Positions 1 to 8,901 of a stretch of DNA of 64,000 nucleotides are shown one piece after another. The stretch is from Streptococcus minor DSM 17118 (lineage in GTDB: Bacteria > Bacillota > Bacilli > Lactobacillales > Streptococcaceae), in assembly GCF_000377005.1 (NCBI RefSeq), contig NZ_AQYB01000033.1, forward strand, positions 124,001 through 188,000, given 5' to 3'. The position numbers and the translations under genes are program-made. The notes under the pieces are model-generated. The model was given only the letters and a program-made list of their open reading frames with translations, was not told the DNA's origin and ran no database searches. Positions within the stretch are counted from its first letter, which is position 1; every line of letters starts with the position of its first letter.

Positions 1-107
1 AGAATTTTATTTCTCTCTTTTATCAGGTGAGCTCCCATTTTTTCATAGAGTGAGGTATGCTCACCGGTATTCATATAGTATAAATCAAGTTCAGTAAATG
101 TTGTCAT
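1..107 (-). CDS. glgB: 5' end of a probable glycogen branching enzyme (partial)
   Basis: The minus strand opens an ATG frame at 107 that runs off the left edge of the window (35 complete codons). It is preceded by a GGGAG ribosome site about 8 bases upstream. The visible residues include LYYMNTGEHTSLYEKMGAH, which resembles the segment of branching enzymes (1,4-alpha-glucan 6-glycosyltransferase, GH13) just before the CBM48-like domain. It lies 93 bases downstream of glgA in the same direction, fitting a glycogen operon. Only the start is visible, so another carbohydrate-active enzyme cannot be excluded. Confidence 0.5.
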   Translation of the reverse strand, partial: MTTFTELDLYYMNTGEHTSLYEKMGAHLIKERNKI

Positions 108-200
108 TGAGTTCTCCCTTTTTGAAAGGAAGTGGACCATGGTCACACTCCCTCATCACTTGTTTGTTTTTGCTTATCTGTAAGACACCAACAAACAATT

Positions 201-1646
201 CTAACCAGAAATCTCGCGGTAGAGCCAAATATATTTCTCCGCAGAAGCAGTCCAGCTGAAATCGCGTTCCATAGCTTGTTGAATCATAGCTTGCCAATCT
301 TCAGGACGGTCGTAGTAGGTTTGTAGGGCTAAGTCATAGACTTGCTTCATGCTGTATGCATCACGACCACCAAAGCTAAAGCCAGTTCCAGATTTATTCT
401 CAATATCATATGGAGTTACCGTATCGACCAAACCACCTGTTTCGCGAACCAGTGGTAGGGTTCCGTAGTGCATCGAAATCAACTGGCTAATACCGCATGG
501 CTCAAACATAGAAGGCATGAGGAAAAGATCGCTAGCTGCATAAATTTGATGCGCCAAAGGTTCATTATAGCCACGATAGAAGGCAAACTTTTCAGGGTAG
601 GCTGACTTGAAATGATGAAAGGCATTTTCGATGTCTGATTCACCATTCCCTAGAATAACAAACTGAACATGAGCTTGTAAAAGGTGGCTTAGGACTTCTG
701 TCATTAGATAGAAGCCTTTTTGCCAAGTCAGGCGTGATACGATACCAACCAAGATGACATGTTCATCTTGTGGAAGCCCAAACTGGGCTTGAAGAGCCAA
801 CTTGTTTGCTTTTTTATCAGCAATAGTAGATAAATCATAGTTTTTCACCAAGTATTGATCAGTTTTGCTGTTCCAAGTATCATAATCAATACCGTTGACA
901 ATACCAACTAAGTCATGGCGTCGGAGCTCCAGGACATGTTGCATATTTTCACCAAACTCTTCTGTCAAGATTTCCTTGGCATAGGTTTCAGAAACGGTTG
1001 TAACCTTATCTGCATAGAGAACGCCTAACTTCATAAAGCTGATGCAATCGTCATGGAAACGTGCCACTCCATCACGGTAATAACCATGATCCATCCCTAA
1101 AGCAGCCCAGAGATAATGCTCATGAAAGATACCTTGGAAAGCTAAGTTGTGGATAGTAAAGACCTGTTTGATAGCACGAAACTCTTCACGATAGCTGTAG
1201 AAGGTTCGGCAAAGAAATGGAATAGCAGCAGTATGCCAATCATGGGTATGAATAACATCCGGGAAAAAGTTAAGGGCTTCTAACAAACGACAGGTAGCAT
1301 GTTGGAAAAAACCAAAACGCATTGCATCGTCATCATAGCCATAGAGCTCATCACGCTCAAAGAAGTCACGGTGCTCAATAAAGTAGAAAGTCACTCCATC
1401 TACTACTTGGCTGTAGACATTAGCCATCGACTGGATATCTCCAGCACGGACATCATAGCTAGAAACATAGTCGAAATCGTTGTGATTGTTTATAGCCATT
1501 TTAAGGTAAAGTGGCATAACCACACGGACATCCAGCCCTTGACGAGCTAGCTCCTTTGGAAGTGAGCCAATGACATCCGCCAAACCACCGGTTTTGATAA
1601 AGGGAAGGCCTTCAGAGGCCACGAATAGGACAGATTTTTTAGTCAT
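201..1646 (-). CDS. glgA: Glycogen synthase
   Basis: The 481-residue product matches the usual length of bacterial ADP-glucose-dependent glycogen synthases (GT5), which add glucose from ADP-glucose to the growing alpha-1,4 chain in the cytoplasm. The N-terminal KTGGLADV motif, which binds ADP-glucose, is present at residues 18-25. The C-terminal GT-B half contains SRLTWQKG and the acceptor/nucleotide region MPSMFEPCGISQL, followed by RETGGLVDTV. The gene starts 8 bases after glgD ends, so the two are co-transcribed with glgC. The start at 1646 gives the normal family N-terminus MTKKSVLFVASE. Confidence 0.95.
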   Translation of the reverse strand: MTKKSVLFVASEGLPFIKTGGLADVIGSLPKELARQGLDVRVVMPLYLKMAINNHNDFDYVSSYDVRAGDIQSMANVYSQVVDGVTFYFIEHRDFFERDELYGYDDDAMRFGFFQHATCRLLEALNFFPDVIHTHDWHTAAIPFLCRTFYSYREEFRAIKQVFTIHNLAFQGIFHEHYLWAALGMDHGYYRDGVARFHDDCISFMKLGVLYADKVTTVSETYAKEILTEEFGENMQHVLELRRHDLVGIVNGIDYDTWNSKTDQYLVKNYDLSTIADKKANKLALQAQFGLPQDEHVILVGIVSRLTWQKGFYLMTEVLSHLLQAHVQFVILGNGESDIENAFHHFKSAYPEKFAFYRGYNEPLAHQIYAASDLFLMPSMFEPCGISQLISMHYGTLPLVRETGGLVDTVTPYDIENKSGTGFSFGGRDAYSMKQVYDLALQTYYDRPEDWQAMIQQAMERDFSWTASAEKYIWLYREISG

Positions 1647-1654
1647 ATTATCTC

Positions 1655-2770
1655 CTAGATGATGTGGTAGGACTTAATATAAGCAGGGGCGTCTTCGCTT
1701 CCTTTTATATCTACTGGGTGAACAATCTTGGTTGCCTTATCGATAATGGCATTCTCAATATTAGCTCCGTTCTTGATTACAACTCCGTTCATGATGATAG
1801 AGTTTTTCACAACAACCCCTTCCTCAATGACCACATCACGATCGATGACAGAATTTTCAACCTGACCATTGATGTTGGTACCATTTGAAATCAGGCTACC
1901 CTTAATATCAGCTAATGGTCCATAGAGACATGGCGAACTATCGCTGGTTTGCGTATAGATTGGCCAGTTATTCTTGAAGAGGAGTTTACGGATATCACGG
2001 TCAAGCAACTCTAACTGAGTGTGGTAGTAGGCGTTTACATTATTAATGCAGGCTACATAGTCACGGTGTGCATATCCCATAATCTTGTATTGGTCAACGA
2101 CATCGCGTAGGATATCTTTTAGCCAATAGAGGGCAGAAACACTCTTGGCGCGTTTGATCAATTCAAGAAAAACAGTACGCTTCATGAAGTAGGCCTCAAG
2201 AGAAATAGGGCGGTTCTTATACTTTCCGTGATTGTCATCGAATTCTACAATTCGTTTGTCTTCCCCAAATTTCAAAGTTTGGCAACCGATGAAGTTTTCT
2301 TTGGCATTTGTTACATTTTTGTACAACACAGTAATATCAGCACCAGACTGAACATGCTCTTCTTGCAGTTTTGTATAATCCTGACTGTAGATAAAGTAGG
2401 AAGGTGCGATAAGGACATATTCCTTTTGTGAATTTTCGATGTAGTGGAAATTATCGGAAAATGCCTTAATGTCATGCTGATAAATTGAGTTTGGGTTGGT
2501 TGTGCTATTTAGCAGGCGCAGTTTTCCACGCTTGCTGTTAATATTATAATGTTTTCCAGTACCTACGTGCTGAATGGTAGAACGCATTTTTGCTGGCATG
2601 TATACTTGAAATTCTGTAATCCCAGAATTTGACATATTTGACAGTACGAAGTCAATAATACGGTAACGTCCAAGGAAACCGTAGGCTTGTACACCACGGT
2701 GATCCATGATGTCGCCAAATTGAACATTGGTGCCTTCAATGTTGACTATTCCTAATGTATTTCTTAACAT
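1655..2770 (-). CDS. glgD: Glucose-1-phosphate adenylyltransferase, GlgD-type regulatory subunit
   Basis: The 371-residue protein is a homologue of GlgC (ADP-glucose pyrophosphorylase). It has a nucleotidyltransferase fold at residues 1-240 and a left-handed beta-helix of hexapeptide-like repeats at about 270-360. It keeps GRYRIIDFVLSN but lacks the GGxGxRL nucleotide-binding loop: the equivalent region reads NIEGTNVQFGDIMDHRG. This is the expected pattern for Firmicute GlgD, a poorly active partner that forms the GlgC/GlgD heterotetramer. It lies between glgC (12-base gap) and glgA (8-base gap). Confidence 0.93.
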   Translation of the reverse strand: MLRNTLGIVNIEGTNVQFGDIMDHRGVQAYGFLGRYRIIDFVLSNMSNSGITEFQVYMPAKMRSTIQHVGTGKHYNINSKRGKLRLLNSTTNPNSIYQHDIKAFSDNFHYIENSQKEYVLIAPSYFIYSQDYTKLQEEHVQSGADITVLYKNVTNAKENFIGCQTLKFGEDKRIVEFDDNHGKYKNRPISLEAYFMKRTVFLELIKRAKSVSALYWLKDILRDVVDQYKIMGYAHRDYVACINNVNAYYHTQLELLDRDIRKLLFKNNWPIYTQTSDSSPCLYGPLADIKGSLISNGTNINGQVENSVIDRDVVIEEGVVVKNSIIMNGVVIKNGANIENAIIDKATKIVHPVDIKGSEDAPAYIKSYHII

Positions 2771-2782
2771 AGCAATCCTCTC

Positions 2783-3910
2783 CTACTTGGTTGTATTCTT
2801 GTCAATTAACAAGATATTGTCAGCTGTGCCAGATAAGGACACACCCTCTCCAATTTTGATATTTTCTGCCACAATGACATATTCCAATGAAGCATTTTCT
2901 CCTACGGATGCACCAGGAAGGATAACGGAGTTTTTGACAAGTGCGCCGCTTCCAATTTGTGCATCTGTAGAAACTACAGAATGTTCAACAGTTCCATCAA
3001 TGATAGTCCCTTTGTCAATATAGGCATTTTGTACTTTAGCTGAGCTACCAATCATCTGAGCAGGAGAGCCAGAGTCTTCTGAGTAAATTTTCCAAGATGA
3101 ATCAGAGAGATCCAAATCTGCTGAATGGTCAATCAAGTCCATATTGGACTCCCACAGACTATTCACAGTACCAACATCTTTCCAATAGCCACGGAAAGGA
3201 TGTGCGAAAAGTCGTTTGTTATCTGCAAGATATTTTGGAATGATATCATGACCGAAGTCGTGAGTAGAATCCTCAGATTTATCATCTTCTTGCAAATATT
3301 TTTTGAGTGATTTCCAAGTAAAAATATAGATTCCCATTGAAGCCAGATTACTCTTTGGATTTGCTGGTTTTTCTTCAAATTCTTCAATGCGATAGTTTTC
3401 ATCAGTATTCATGATACCAAAGCGAGAAGCTTCTTTAATAGGCACTTCAATAACTGCGATTGTAGCATCAGCATTGTTTTGAATATGAGAATCTAACAGT
3501 TTATCATAGTTCATCTTGTAAATATGGTCACCTGATAGAATAAGGACATATTCAGGTTCATGCAAATCGATGAAGTCGATATTTTGTGTGATAGCATCGG
3601 CGGTCCCTTTGTAGAGGCCGAAACCTTCAATTTTTTCTCGTGGAGGAAGGACGAAAATCCCGGAGCCTTGAACATCAAGCCCCCAACGTTGAGATTGGGC
3701 AACATAGGAATTGAGCTGAACAGACTCATATTGGGTTAAGACGCCGACCACGTCAATGCCAGAGTTTGCACAATTACTCAAAGGGAAATCGATGATACGG
3801 TACTTACCACCGAAAGCGACAGCTGGTTTTGCGACTTTTTTAGTTAAGCCCTCGAGACGTGTACCACGTCCACCGGCAAGAATCATCGCCAATAATTTAT
3901 TATGTGCCAA
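2783..3910 (-). CDS. glgC: Glucose-1-phosphate adenylyltransferase, catalytic subunit
   Basis: The enzyme makes ADP-glucose from glucose-1-phosphate and ATP, the committed step of glycogen synthesis. It carries the [10 protein letters not shown] loop with downstream [20 protein letters not shown], the [10 protein letters not shown] motif and a C-terminal beta-helix. A GTG at 3919 is the longest start, but it abuts the AAGGAG ribosome site. The TTG at 3910, about 9 bases from that site, is the better start and gives 375 residues beginning [14 protein letters not shown]. It is the first gene of glgCDA, and a cre-like site overlaps its promoter. Confidence 0.93.
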   Translation of the reverse strand: MAHNKLLAMILAGGRGTRLEGLTKKVAKPAVAFGGKYRIIDFPLSNCANSGIDVVGVLTQYESVQLNSYVAQSQRWGLDVQGSGIFVLPPREKIEGFGLYKGTADAITQNIDFIDLHEPEYVLILSGDHIYKMNYDKLLDSHIQNNADATIAVIEVPIKEASRFGIMNTDENYRIEEFEEKPANPKSNLASMGIYIFTWKSLKKYLQEDDKSEDSTHDFGHDIIPKYLADNKRLFAHPFRGYWKDVGTVNSLWESNMDLIDHSADLDLSDSSWKIYSEDSGSPAQMIGSSAKVQNAYIDKGTIIDGTVEHSVVSTDAQIGSGALVKNSVILPGASVGENASLEYVIVAENIKIGEGVSLSGTADNILLIDKNTTK

Positions 3911-3941
3911 AATAATCACTCCTTTTTTTTAATACAATTCA

Positions 3942-3979
3942 ATTATACTATAAAAAGAAAAAAAGTGAAAGCGTTTCCC
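3942..3979 (-). promoter_or_regulatory. glgC promoter with overlapping cre-like (CcpA) site
   Basis: Read on the minus strand, a perfect -10 TATAAT lies at 3947-3942. The -35 region upstream is poor (TTTCAC at 3970-3965). A near-consensus catabolite-responsive element lies at 3966-3979 (plus strand TGAAAGCGTTTCCC against TGNAANCGNWNNCW, one end mismatch). The cre covers the -35 region, a position where CcpA usually represses. Glycogen synthesis is therefore probably under carbon catabolite control. The regulation is inferred. Confidence 0.6.
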
Positions 3980-4017
3980 TGTTGAAATAAGAAATAATTT
4001 CAATTTTTAACAGGGAA
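3975..4017. repeat. Inverted repeat between cpsY and glgC
   Basis: Perfect 9-base arms TTCCCTGTT (3975-3983) and AACAGGGAA (4009-4017) enclose a second small inverted repeat (GAAAT...ATTTC). There is no T-run on either side, so it does not look like a simple rho-independent terminator. It overlaps the right part of the cre site at the glgC promoter and could be an operator for a second regulator. Confidence 0.5.
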
Positions 4018-4102
4018 GTTTTCAACTTTTTTCATTATTTTTTGCTTCTTAGAAAAAATATCTAGATAAATAGATACTTTCTTATATATAATGTTATTTA
4101 TA

Positions 4103-5005
4103 TTATCGAGGAACTTCTTCTAAAAGATATTGAATAAATTTTTCACCCATTTTGGATAGAATCGTCTTTTCATGCTGGATAAAAACCAATTCAATGCTGT
4201 CATCGTAATCTAGGGGAATAGCTACGATGTTGTCACCATTTAGGTTACTGTTTAATATTCCTGTAGCAATCGTGTAACCATCCAAACCGATTAAGAGGTT
4301 GAAAAGAGTCGCTCGATCGGATACGATGATGGACTTTTTGTGATGTTCCTGAGAAAGAATTTCCTCAGAGAAATAGAAGGAGTTGTGAATCCCTTGTTCA
4401 TAACTCAGATAAGGAAAATCTACCAAATCTTCCAAACGTACACTCTCTTTTTGAGCCAAAGGATTCGATTTGCTGACAAAGACATGGGGCTTTGCGGTAA
4501 AGAGAGGTGTGTAGGTTAGACGATTATCATCTAAAAGCTTCACAAGAACATCTCTGTTGAAATCGTTCAGGAAAAGAACACCAATTTCAGAACGAAAATT
4601 TTTCACATCATCAATGATTTCCCATGTCCTTGTTTCTCGTAGGAAGAGCTGATAACGCTCCATATCTGTCTTTTTAAGGAGACTGACAAAAGCATTGACA
4701 ACAAAAGCATAGTGCTGTGAGGAGACGCTAAAGAGCTCTCTGTTTCCATCTGGTTTTTTGTAGCGTTCTTCCAAAAGTTCTGTTTGTTCCACTATCTGTC
4801 TGGCATAGGAAAGAAACTCGATGCCGTCCTTGGTCAATGTAATCCCTTTTGGATTGCGATGGAAGATTTCAATGCCCATCTCCTTTTCCAAGTCTTTGAC
4901 AGCATTCGATAGGCTAGGCTGAGTGATGAACAGTTGTTTGGCTGCCTCGTTCATGGAACCAGTTTCAGCAATTTTGATGATGTAGTATAATTGTTGGATT
5001 CTCAT
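4103..5005 (-). CDS. cpsY: LysR-family regulator, CpsY type, divergent from the capsule operon
   Basis: This 300-residue LysR-type regulator has an N-terminal winged helix-turn-helix (residues 1-60, with ETGSMNEAAKQLFITQPSL) and a C-terminal periplasmic-binding-like effector domain. The N-terminus strongly resembles streptococcal CpsY, the LysR regulator divergent from cpsA in several pyogenic streptococci and linked there to capsule, methionine or cell-wall control. It is transcribed away from cpsA, with 241 bases between the two starts. A second, clearly related LysR gene lies at 45512-46420; both share an SSQHY motif early in the effector domain. The ligand cannot be deduced. Confidence 0.9.
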   Translation of the reverse strand: MRIQQLYYIIKIAETGSMNEAAKQLFITQPSLSNAVKDLEKEMGIEIFHRNPKGITLTKDGIEFLSYARQIVEQTELLEERYKKPDGNRELFSVSSQHYAFVVNAFVSLLKKTDMERYQLFLRETRTWEIIDDVKNFRSEIGVLFLNDFNRDVLVKLLDDNRLTYTPLFTAKPHVFVSKSNPLAQKESVRLEDLVDFPYLSYEQGIHNSFYFSEEILSQEHHKKSIIVSDRATLFNLLIGLDGYTIATGILNSNLNGDNIVAIPLDYDDSIELVFIQHEKTILSKMGEKFIQYLLEEVPR

Positions 5006-5175
5006 AGGTTTAGTTTACCATATTTTAACGGAGATTGTTGGAAATTTACAATTGTTATTTTATGCAAAACACAAACGATAATATCGTTAGAAAAAGTTGT
5101 TGATAGTAAAAGAAAACATAAACTAATGCTACTAGATGAGGGTCAATTATTTGTAAGAATAAACATGAATGGCAC

Positions 5176-5204
5176 TTGAAAAAATAGCTGGATTGTGCTA
5201 TTAT
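5176..5204 (+). promoter_or_regulatory. Probable capsule operon promoter
   Basis: The -35 TTGAAA (5176-5181) and -10 TATTAT (5199-5204) are separated by 17 bases, about 40 bases before cpsA. The rest of the 5006-5175 gap is AT-rich, holds no gene and is the place where CpsY would bind. I could not define a unique T-N11-A box by eye. Confidence 0.6.
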
Positions 5205-5246
5205 AAACAAATACAGGCTCAAACTTGACTAAGATTAGGAGATTTT

Positions 5247-6722
5247 ATGTCTAGACATTTACGGAATGAAAAAACAAGTAAATCAGTAAGTAAGACATGG
5301 TTGGTTATTAATTCTGGCTTTTTAGCACTTTATACCATTCTTGCAGGCTTCTTTATCTTCAAAATGTATTCACATCAGTTTCTTGCATTCAGATACGTTA
5401 ACATTATTTTAACGGTTGTTCTGATTGCTGTTTTTGTGTTCTCATTGATTTTCCTTCTACGTAGACGTGCTAAGATTGGAACAACCATTTTTTTATTGCT
5501 TTTTGCACTAGTTGCAACTGCGGGACTCTATCTTGTACAATCAACCGTCGAAGTTGCTGAAAAATTAAACCATACTGCCTCTTATTCTGAGATTGAAATG
5601 AGTGTGGTTGTTCCGACTGGAAGTTCCATTCAAGATATTGCTGAATTGGGACAAGTACAGGCACCTGTCCATAATGACTCAGAAAATATTCAGGCGCTAA
5701 TCAATGACTTAAAGGTGAATAAAAATCTTGATTTGGCGCCAGAAGTAGTTGATTCTTACCAACAAGCTTACGATAATCTGTTATCAGGTACGACTCAAGG
5801 TATGATCTTAAACAGTGCTTATGTCAGTCTCTTAGAATTGAGTGATCCAGACTATGCATCAAAAATCCGGACACTCTACACCTTTAAAATCACCAAAGAG
5901 ATAAACGTAAGTCCAGCCGAAAATCAAGCAGAACAAGATTCCAACGTTGTTAATATTTATATTAGTGGCATTGATACCTACGGAAGTATATCGACAGTAT
6001 CTCGCTCTGATGTGAACATTATCATGACCATCAATATGAATACTCATAAGATTCTCTTGACCACAACACCTAGGGATGCTTATGTTCAGATTCCAGACGG
6101 TGGTGGTGATCAATATGATAAGCTAACCCATGCAGGGATTTACGGTGTTGAAACATCCATGAAGACCTTAGAAAGACTCTATGATATCAACATTGACTAC
6201 TATGCCCGAATTAACTTTACTAGCTTCCTACAGTTGATTGATGTAATCGGTGGAATTGAAGTATACAACGATCAAGAATTTGTCAGTCATGTTGGTGGCT
6301 ATACATTTCCAGCCGGAAATGTGATGTTAAATTCGGAACATGCTTTGGCCTTTGTCCGTGAGCGTTACTCATTGCAGGCAGGAGATGCTGATCGTGGACG
6401 TAACCAACAAAAGGTTATCTCTGCCATTATCAATAAACTAGCTTCTGTTAATTCTATTGCCAACTTCGCAAATATAATCAATAGTCTACAACAATCGATT
6501 CAAACAAATATGCCATATGAAACGATGATGCATTTGGCTAATAAACAGTTATCATCGGGTGGCTCATTTGTTGTTTCATCGCAGGATGTTACTGGTTCGG
6601 GTTCTACTGGTCAACTGCCATCGTACGCTATGCCAAGTGCAGCACTTTATATGCTCAGTTTGGATGAAACAAGTGTAGAAACAGCTAAGCAAGCTATAAA
6701 AAATACCATGGAAGGAAATTAG
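5247..6722 (+). CDS. cpsA: Capsule LytR-CpsA-Psr (LCP) family protein
   Basis: The 491-residue membrane protein has three N-terminal membrane segments (about residues 17-38, 48-70, 75-93). An extracellular accessory domain follows, then the LCP domain (about 225-430). LCP motifs are visible: SRSDVNIIMTIN, TTPRDAYV, DKLTHAGIYG and FVRERYSL...GDADRGRNQQ, whose arginines and aspartates bind the polyprenyl pyrophosphate. LCP proteins attach polysaccharide from a lipid carrier to peptidoglycan. It is the first gene of the cps operon, with an AGGAG ribosome site before its ATG. Confidence 0.95.
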   Translation: MSRHLRNEKTSKSVSKTWLVINSGFLALYTILAGFFIFKMYSHQFLAFRYVNIILTVVLIAVFVFSLIFLLRRRAKIGTTIFLLLFALVATAGLYLVQSTVEVAEKLNHTASYSEIEMSVVVPTGSSIQDIAELGQVQAPVHNDSENIQALINDLKVNKNLDLAPEVVDSYQQAYDNLLSGTTQGMILNSAYVSLLELSDPDYASKIRTLYTFKITKEINVSPAENQAEQDSNVVNIYISGIDTYGSISTVSRSDVNIIMTINMNTHKILLTTTPRDAYVQIPDGGGDQYDKLTHAGIYGVETSMKTLERLYDINIDYYARINFTSFLQLIDVIGGIEVYNDQEFVSHVGGYTFPAGNVMLNSEHALAFVRERYSLQAGDADRGRNQQKVISAIINKLASVNSIANFANIINSLQQSIQTNMPYETMMHLANKQLSSGGSFVVSSQDVTGSGSTGQLPSYAMPSAALYMLSLDETSVETAKQAIKNTMEGN

Positions 6723-6730
6723 TCAGCACC

Positions 6731-7462
6731 ATGATTGATATTCATTCACATATCGTATTTGACGTTGATGATGGCCCAAGAACTCTTCAGGAGAGTTTGG
6801 ATTTGATTGGAGAGAGTTACGCTCAAGGTGTACGTACTATTGTTTCAACATCTCACAGACGAAAAGGGATGTTTGAAGAACCAGAAGAAAAAATCTTTGC
6901 AAATTTTCAGATTGTGAAAGAAGAAGTTACAAAACTCTATCCAGATTTAGAACTTCATTTTGGTGGGGAATTATATTTTACCAATTCCTTGCTTGGAAAA
7001 ATCGAAAATAAGATGGTCCCTAGCATGGCCAATACACGCTTCTATTTGGTTGAGTTTAGTATGACCACTCCTTGGAGAGAGATACATGTAGCTCTCAAAA
7101 ATCTCTTGGCTATCGGGGTCACCCCCATCATTGCTCATATTGAACGATACAATGCCTTGGAGTTTGATGCAAGAAGGGTACGAGAGCTGATTGATATGGG
7201 GTGTTACACTCAAATCAACAGCTCCCACGTCCTCAAAGCTAAACTGTTTGGAGACAAATACAAAATCTTTAAAAAGCGTGCACGCTTCTTTTTAGAAGAA
7301 GACTTGGTTCACTGTGTTGCTAGTGATATGCACAACTTAGATAGTAGGAAGCCATTTATGCAAGAAGCCTACCAAATTATCCATAAGGATTTTGGAGCGA
7401 AACGGGCAAATGAGCTGTTTTACCTAAATCCCGCAACATTATTAGATAATGATTATTTATAG
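6731..7462 (+). CDS. cpsB: Capsule PHP-type protein tyrosine phosphatase
   Basis: The 243-residue PHP-superfamily phosphatase (CpsB/Wzh) removes phosphate from the tyrosine tail of CpsD. Metal-binding motifs are all present: HSHIVFDVDDGP at the N-terminus, STSHRR, the GGELYF glutamate, IAHIERY and ASDMHNLDSR. It starts 8 bases after cpsA. The order A-B(phosphatase)-C-D is that of pneumococcal and group B loci, rather than the order usually described in S. suis, where the phosphatase comes fourth. Confidence 0.95.
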   Translation: MIDIHSHIVFDVDDGPRTLQESLDLIGESYAQGVRTIVSTSHRRKGMFEEPEEKIFANFQIVKEEVTKLYPDLELHFGGELYFTNSLLGKIENKMVPSMANTRFYLVEFSMTTPWREIHVALKNLLAIGVTPIIAHIERYNALEFDARRVRELIDMGCYTQINSSHVLKAKLFGDKYKIFKKRARFFLEEDLVHCVASDMHNLDSRKPFMQEAYQIIHKDFGAKRANELFYLNPATLLDNDYL

Positions 7463-7470
7463 GAGATATT

Positions 7471-8163
7471 ATGAATACATCGGAACAAAATAGTATTGAA
7501 ATAGATGTGCTTTATTTGTTGAGAAAGCTATGGCAGAAAAAGGTGCTAATTGTTTTTAGCACAGTTTTGTTTGGCTTGATTGCATTGTTGATTAGCATTT
7601 TTATCTTAAAACCCACCTATACTTCCTCAACTCGAATTTATGTTGCAAATCAAGCAACAGAAGCAAATAATTTAACAGCCCAAGATTTACAAGCTGGTTC
7701 TTATTTGGTAAATGACTATAAAGAAATCATCACTTCTGATTCGGTCTTGTTGGATGTCATTGCGCGTGAGGGGTTGACCACTACTCCCAAAGACTTGATT
7801 TCTGATATTGAGGTTGTGATACCAGTTAATACACGTATTATTACAATTTCAGTGAATAGTCAATCGCCAGAAGAAGCTCAGCAATTGGCAAATACACTTC
7901 GAATGATCGCTTCAGAAAAAATCAAAGAGGTGACTAAAGTTGAAGATGTGACTACCATTGAAGAGGCTAAGATACCTGAAACACCATCCTCACCAAACAT
8001 CAGTCGGAATGTTTTATTGGGAGCATTAGTCGGTGGATTTCTTACAGTCGTTATGATCTTACTTCTGGAATTAGTGGATGATCGTGTTCGTCGTCCGGAA
8101 GATATTGAAGAAGTTCTTGGACTAGTTCTGATTGGGGTTGTACCAGATACAGAAAAGATATAA
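7471..8163 (+). CDS. cpsC: Capsule chain-length determinant / tyrosine kinase activator
   Basis: The 230-residue Wzz-domain protein has two membrane segments (about residues 27-50 and 175-197) flanking an extracellular loop. The proline-rich PETPSSPNISRN stretch before the second segment is typical. In streptococci CpsC (Wzd) anchors and activates the CpsD kinase and sets polymer length. It sits 8 bases after cpsB with an AGGAG ribosome site, and CpsD follows 10 bases downstream, so the polypeptides work as a split BY-kinase. Confidence 0.95.
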   Translation: MNTSEQNSIEIDVLYLLRKLWQKKVLIVFSTVLFGLIALLISIFILKPTYTSSTRIYVANQATEANNLTAQDLQAGSYLVNDYKEIITSDSVLLDVIAREGLTTTPKDLISDIEVVIPVNTRIITISVNSQSPEEAQQLANTLRMIASEKIKEVTKVEDVTTIEEAKIPETPSSPNISRNVLLGALVGGFLTVVMILLLELVDDRVRRPEDIEEVLGLVLIGVVPDTEKI

Positions 8164-8173
8164 GGAGAGAGAT

Positions 8174-8872
8174 ATGTCACAATTTGTACTTGGAAGAGCT
8201 AAAGCTCAAATGGTGAAAGCCATGGAGGAATATTACAACGCTATTCAGGTCAATATTCAATTTAGCGGAAGTGATCTCAAAGTGATTACAGTGACTTCCG
8301 TTCACCCTAGTGAGGGGAAATCAACAACTTCGACTAATTTAGCTATTTCATTTGCCAATGCAGGTTATCGAACCCTTTTAATTGATGCGGATATCCGTAA
8401 TTCGGTGATGACTGGAACATTCAAGGCTGACGAGGCCTATCATGGATTAACAAGTTATCTATCAGGTCATGTTCATTTAAGAGATATCATCCATAGCACT
8501 AGTGAGGAAAATCTGCATATTATCCCTGCTGGACAGGTCCCACCCAATCCAACAACGCTGTTGCAGAATCCACGTTTTGAGTCGATGATTGAAGTAGTTC
8601 GACAAAACTATGACTATGTTATTGTCGACACTCCACCAATCGGTTTAGTAGTAGATGCAGCTATCGTTGCTCAAAAAACGGATGGCAGTATCTTGGTAAC
8701 AGAATCCGGAGCTATTAGCCGTCGGTTCGTTAAAAAAGCTGTTGATCAGATGGAGCAAAGTGGAGCCCAATTTTTGGGAGTTATTTTAAATAAAGTAGAT
8801 ACCACAAAGGATAAATATGGTTCTTATGGATCGTATGGAGCCTATGGAAACTATGGAAAACAAACAAAATAG
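8174..8872 (+). CDS. cpsD: Capsule BY-kinase (tyrosine autokinase)
   Basis: This 232-residue bacterial tyrosine kinase has a Walker A motif (HPSEGKSTTSTNLA), Walker A' (LLIDADIRNS) and Walker B (YVIVDTPP). The C-terminal tyrosine cluster is a regular YGx series (YGSYGSYGAYGNYG), the autophosphorylation site reversed by CpsB. An in-frame upstream ATG at 8132 lies inside cpsC. The ATG at 8174 has the ribosome site AAGGAGAG and yields the normal N-terminus MSQFVLGRAK, so it is preferred. Confidence 0.95.
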   Translation: MSQFVLGRAKAQMVKAMEEYYNAIQVNIQFSGSDLKVITVTSVHPSEGKSTTSTNLAISFANAGYRTLLIDADIRNSVMTGTFKADEAYHGLTSYLSGHVHLRDIIHSTSEENLHIIPAGQVPPNPTTLLQNPRFESMIEVVRQNYDYVIVDTPPIGLVVDAAIVAQKTDGSILVTESGAISRRFVKKAVDQMEQSGAQFLGVILNKVDTTKDKYGSYGSYGAYGNYGKQTK

Positions 8873-8901
8873 AAAATAAAAGATAGTTATAGAGGGAGAC
8901 G

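Noticed and set aside
3975..4017. Rho-independent terminator for cpsY
   Set aside because: The arms are followed by ACGCTTT rather than a T-run on the minus strand, so terminator function is unlikely.
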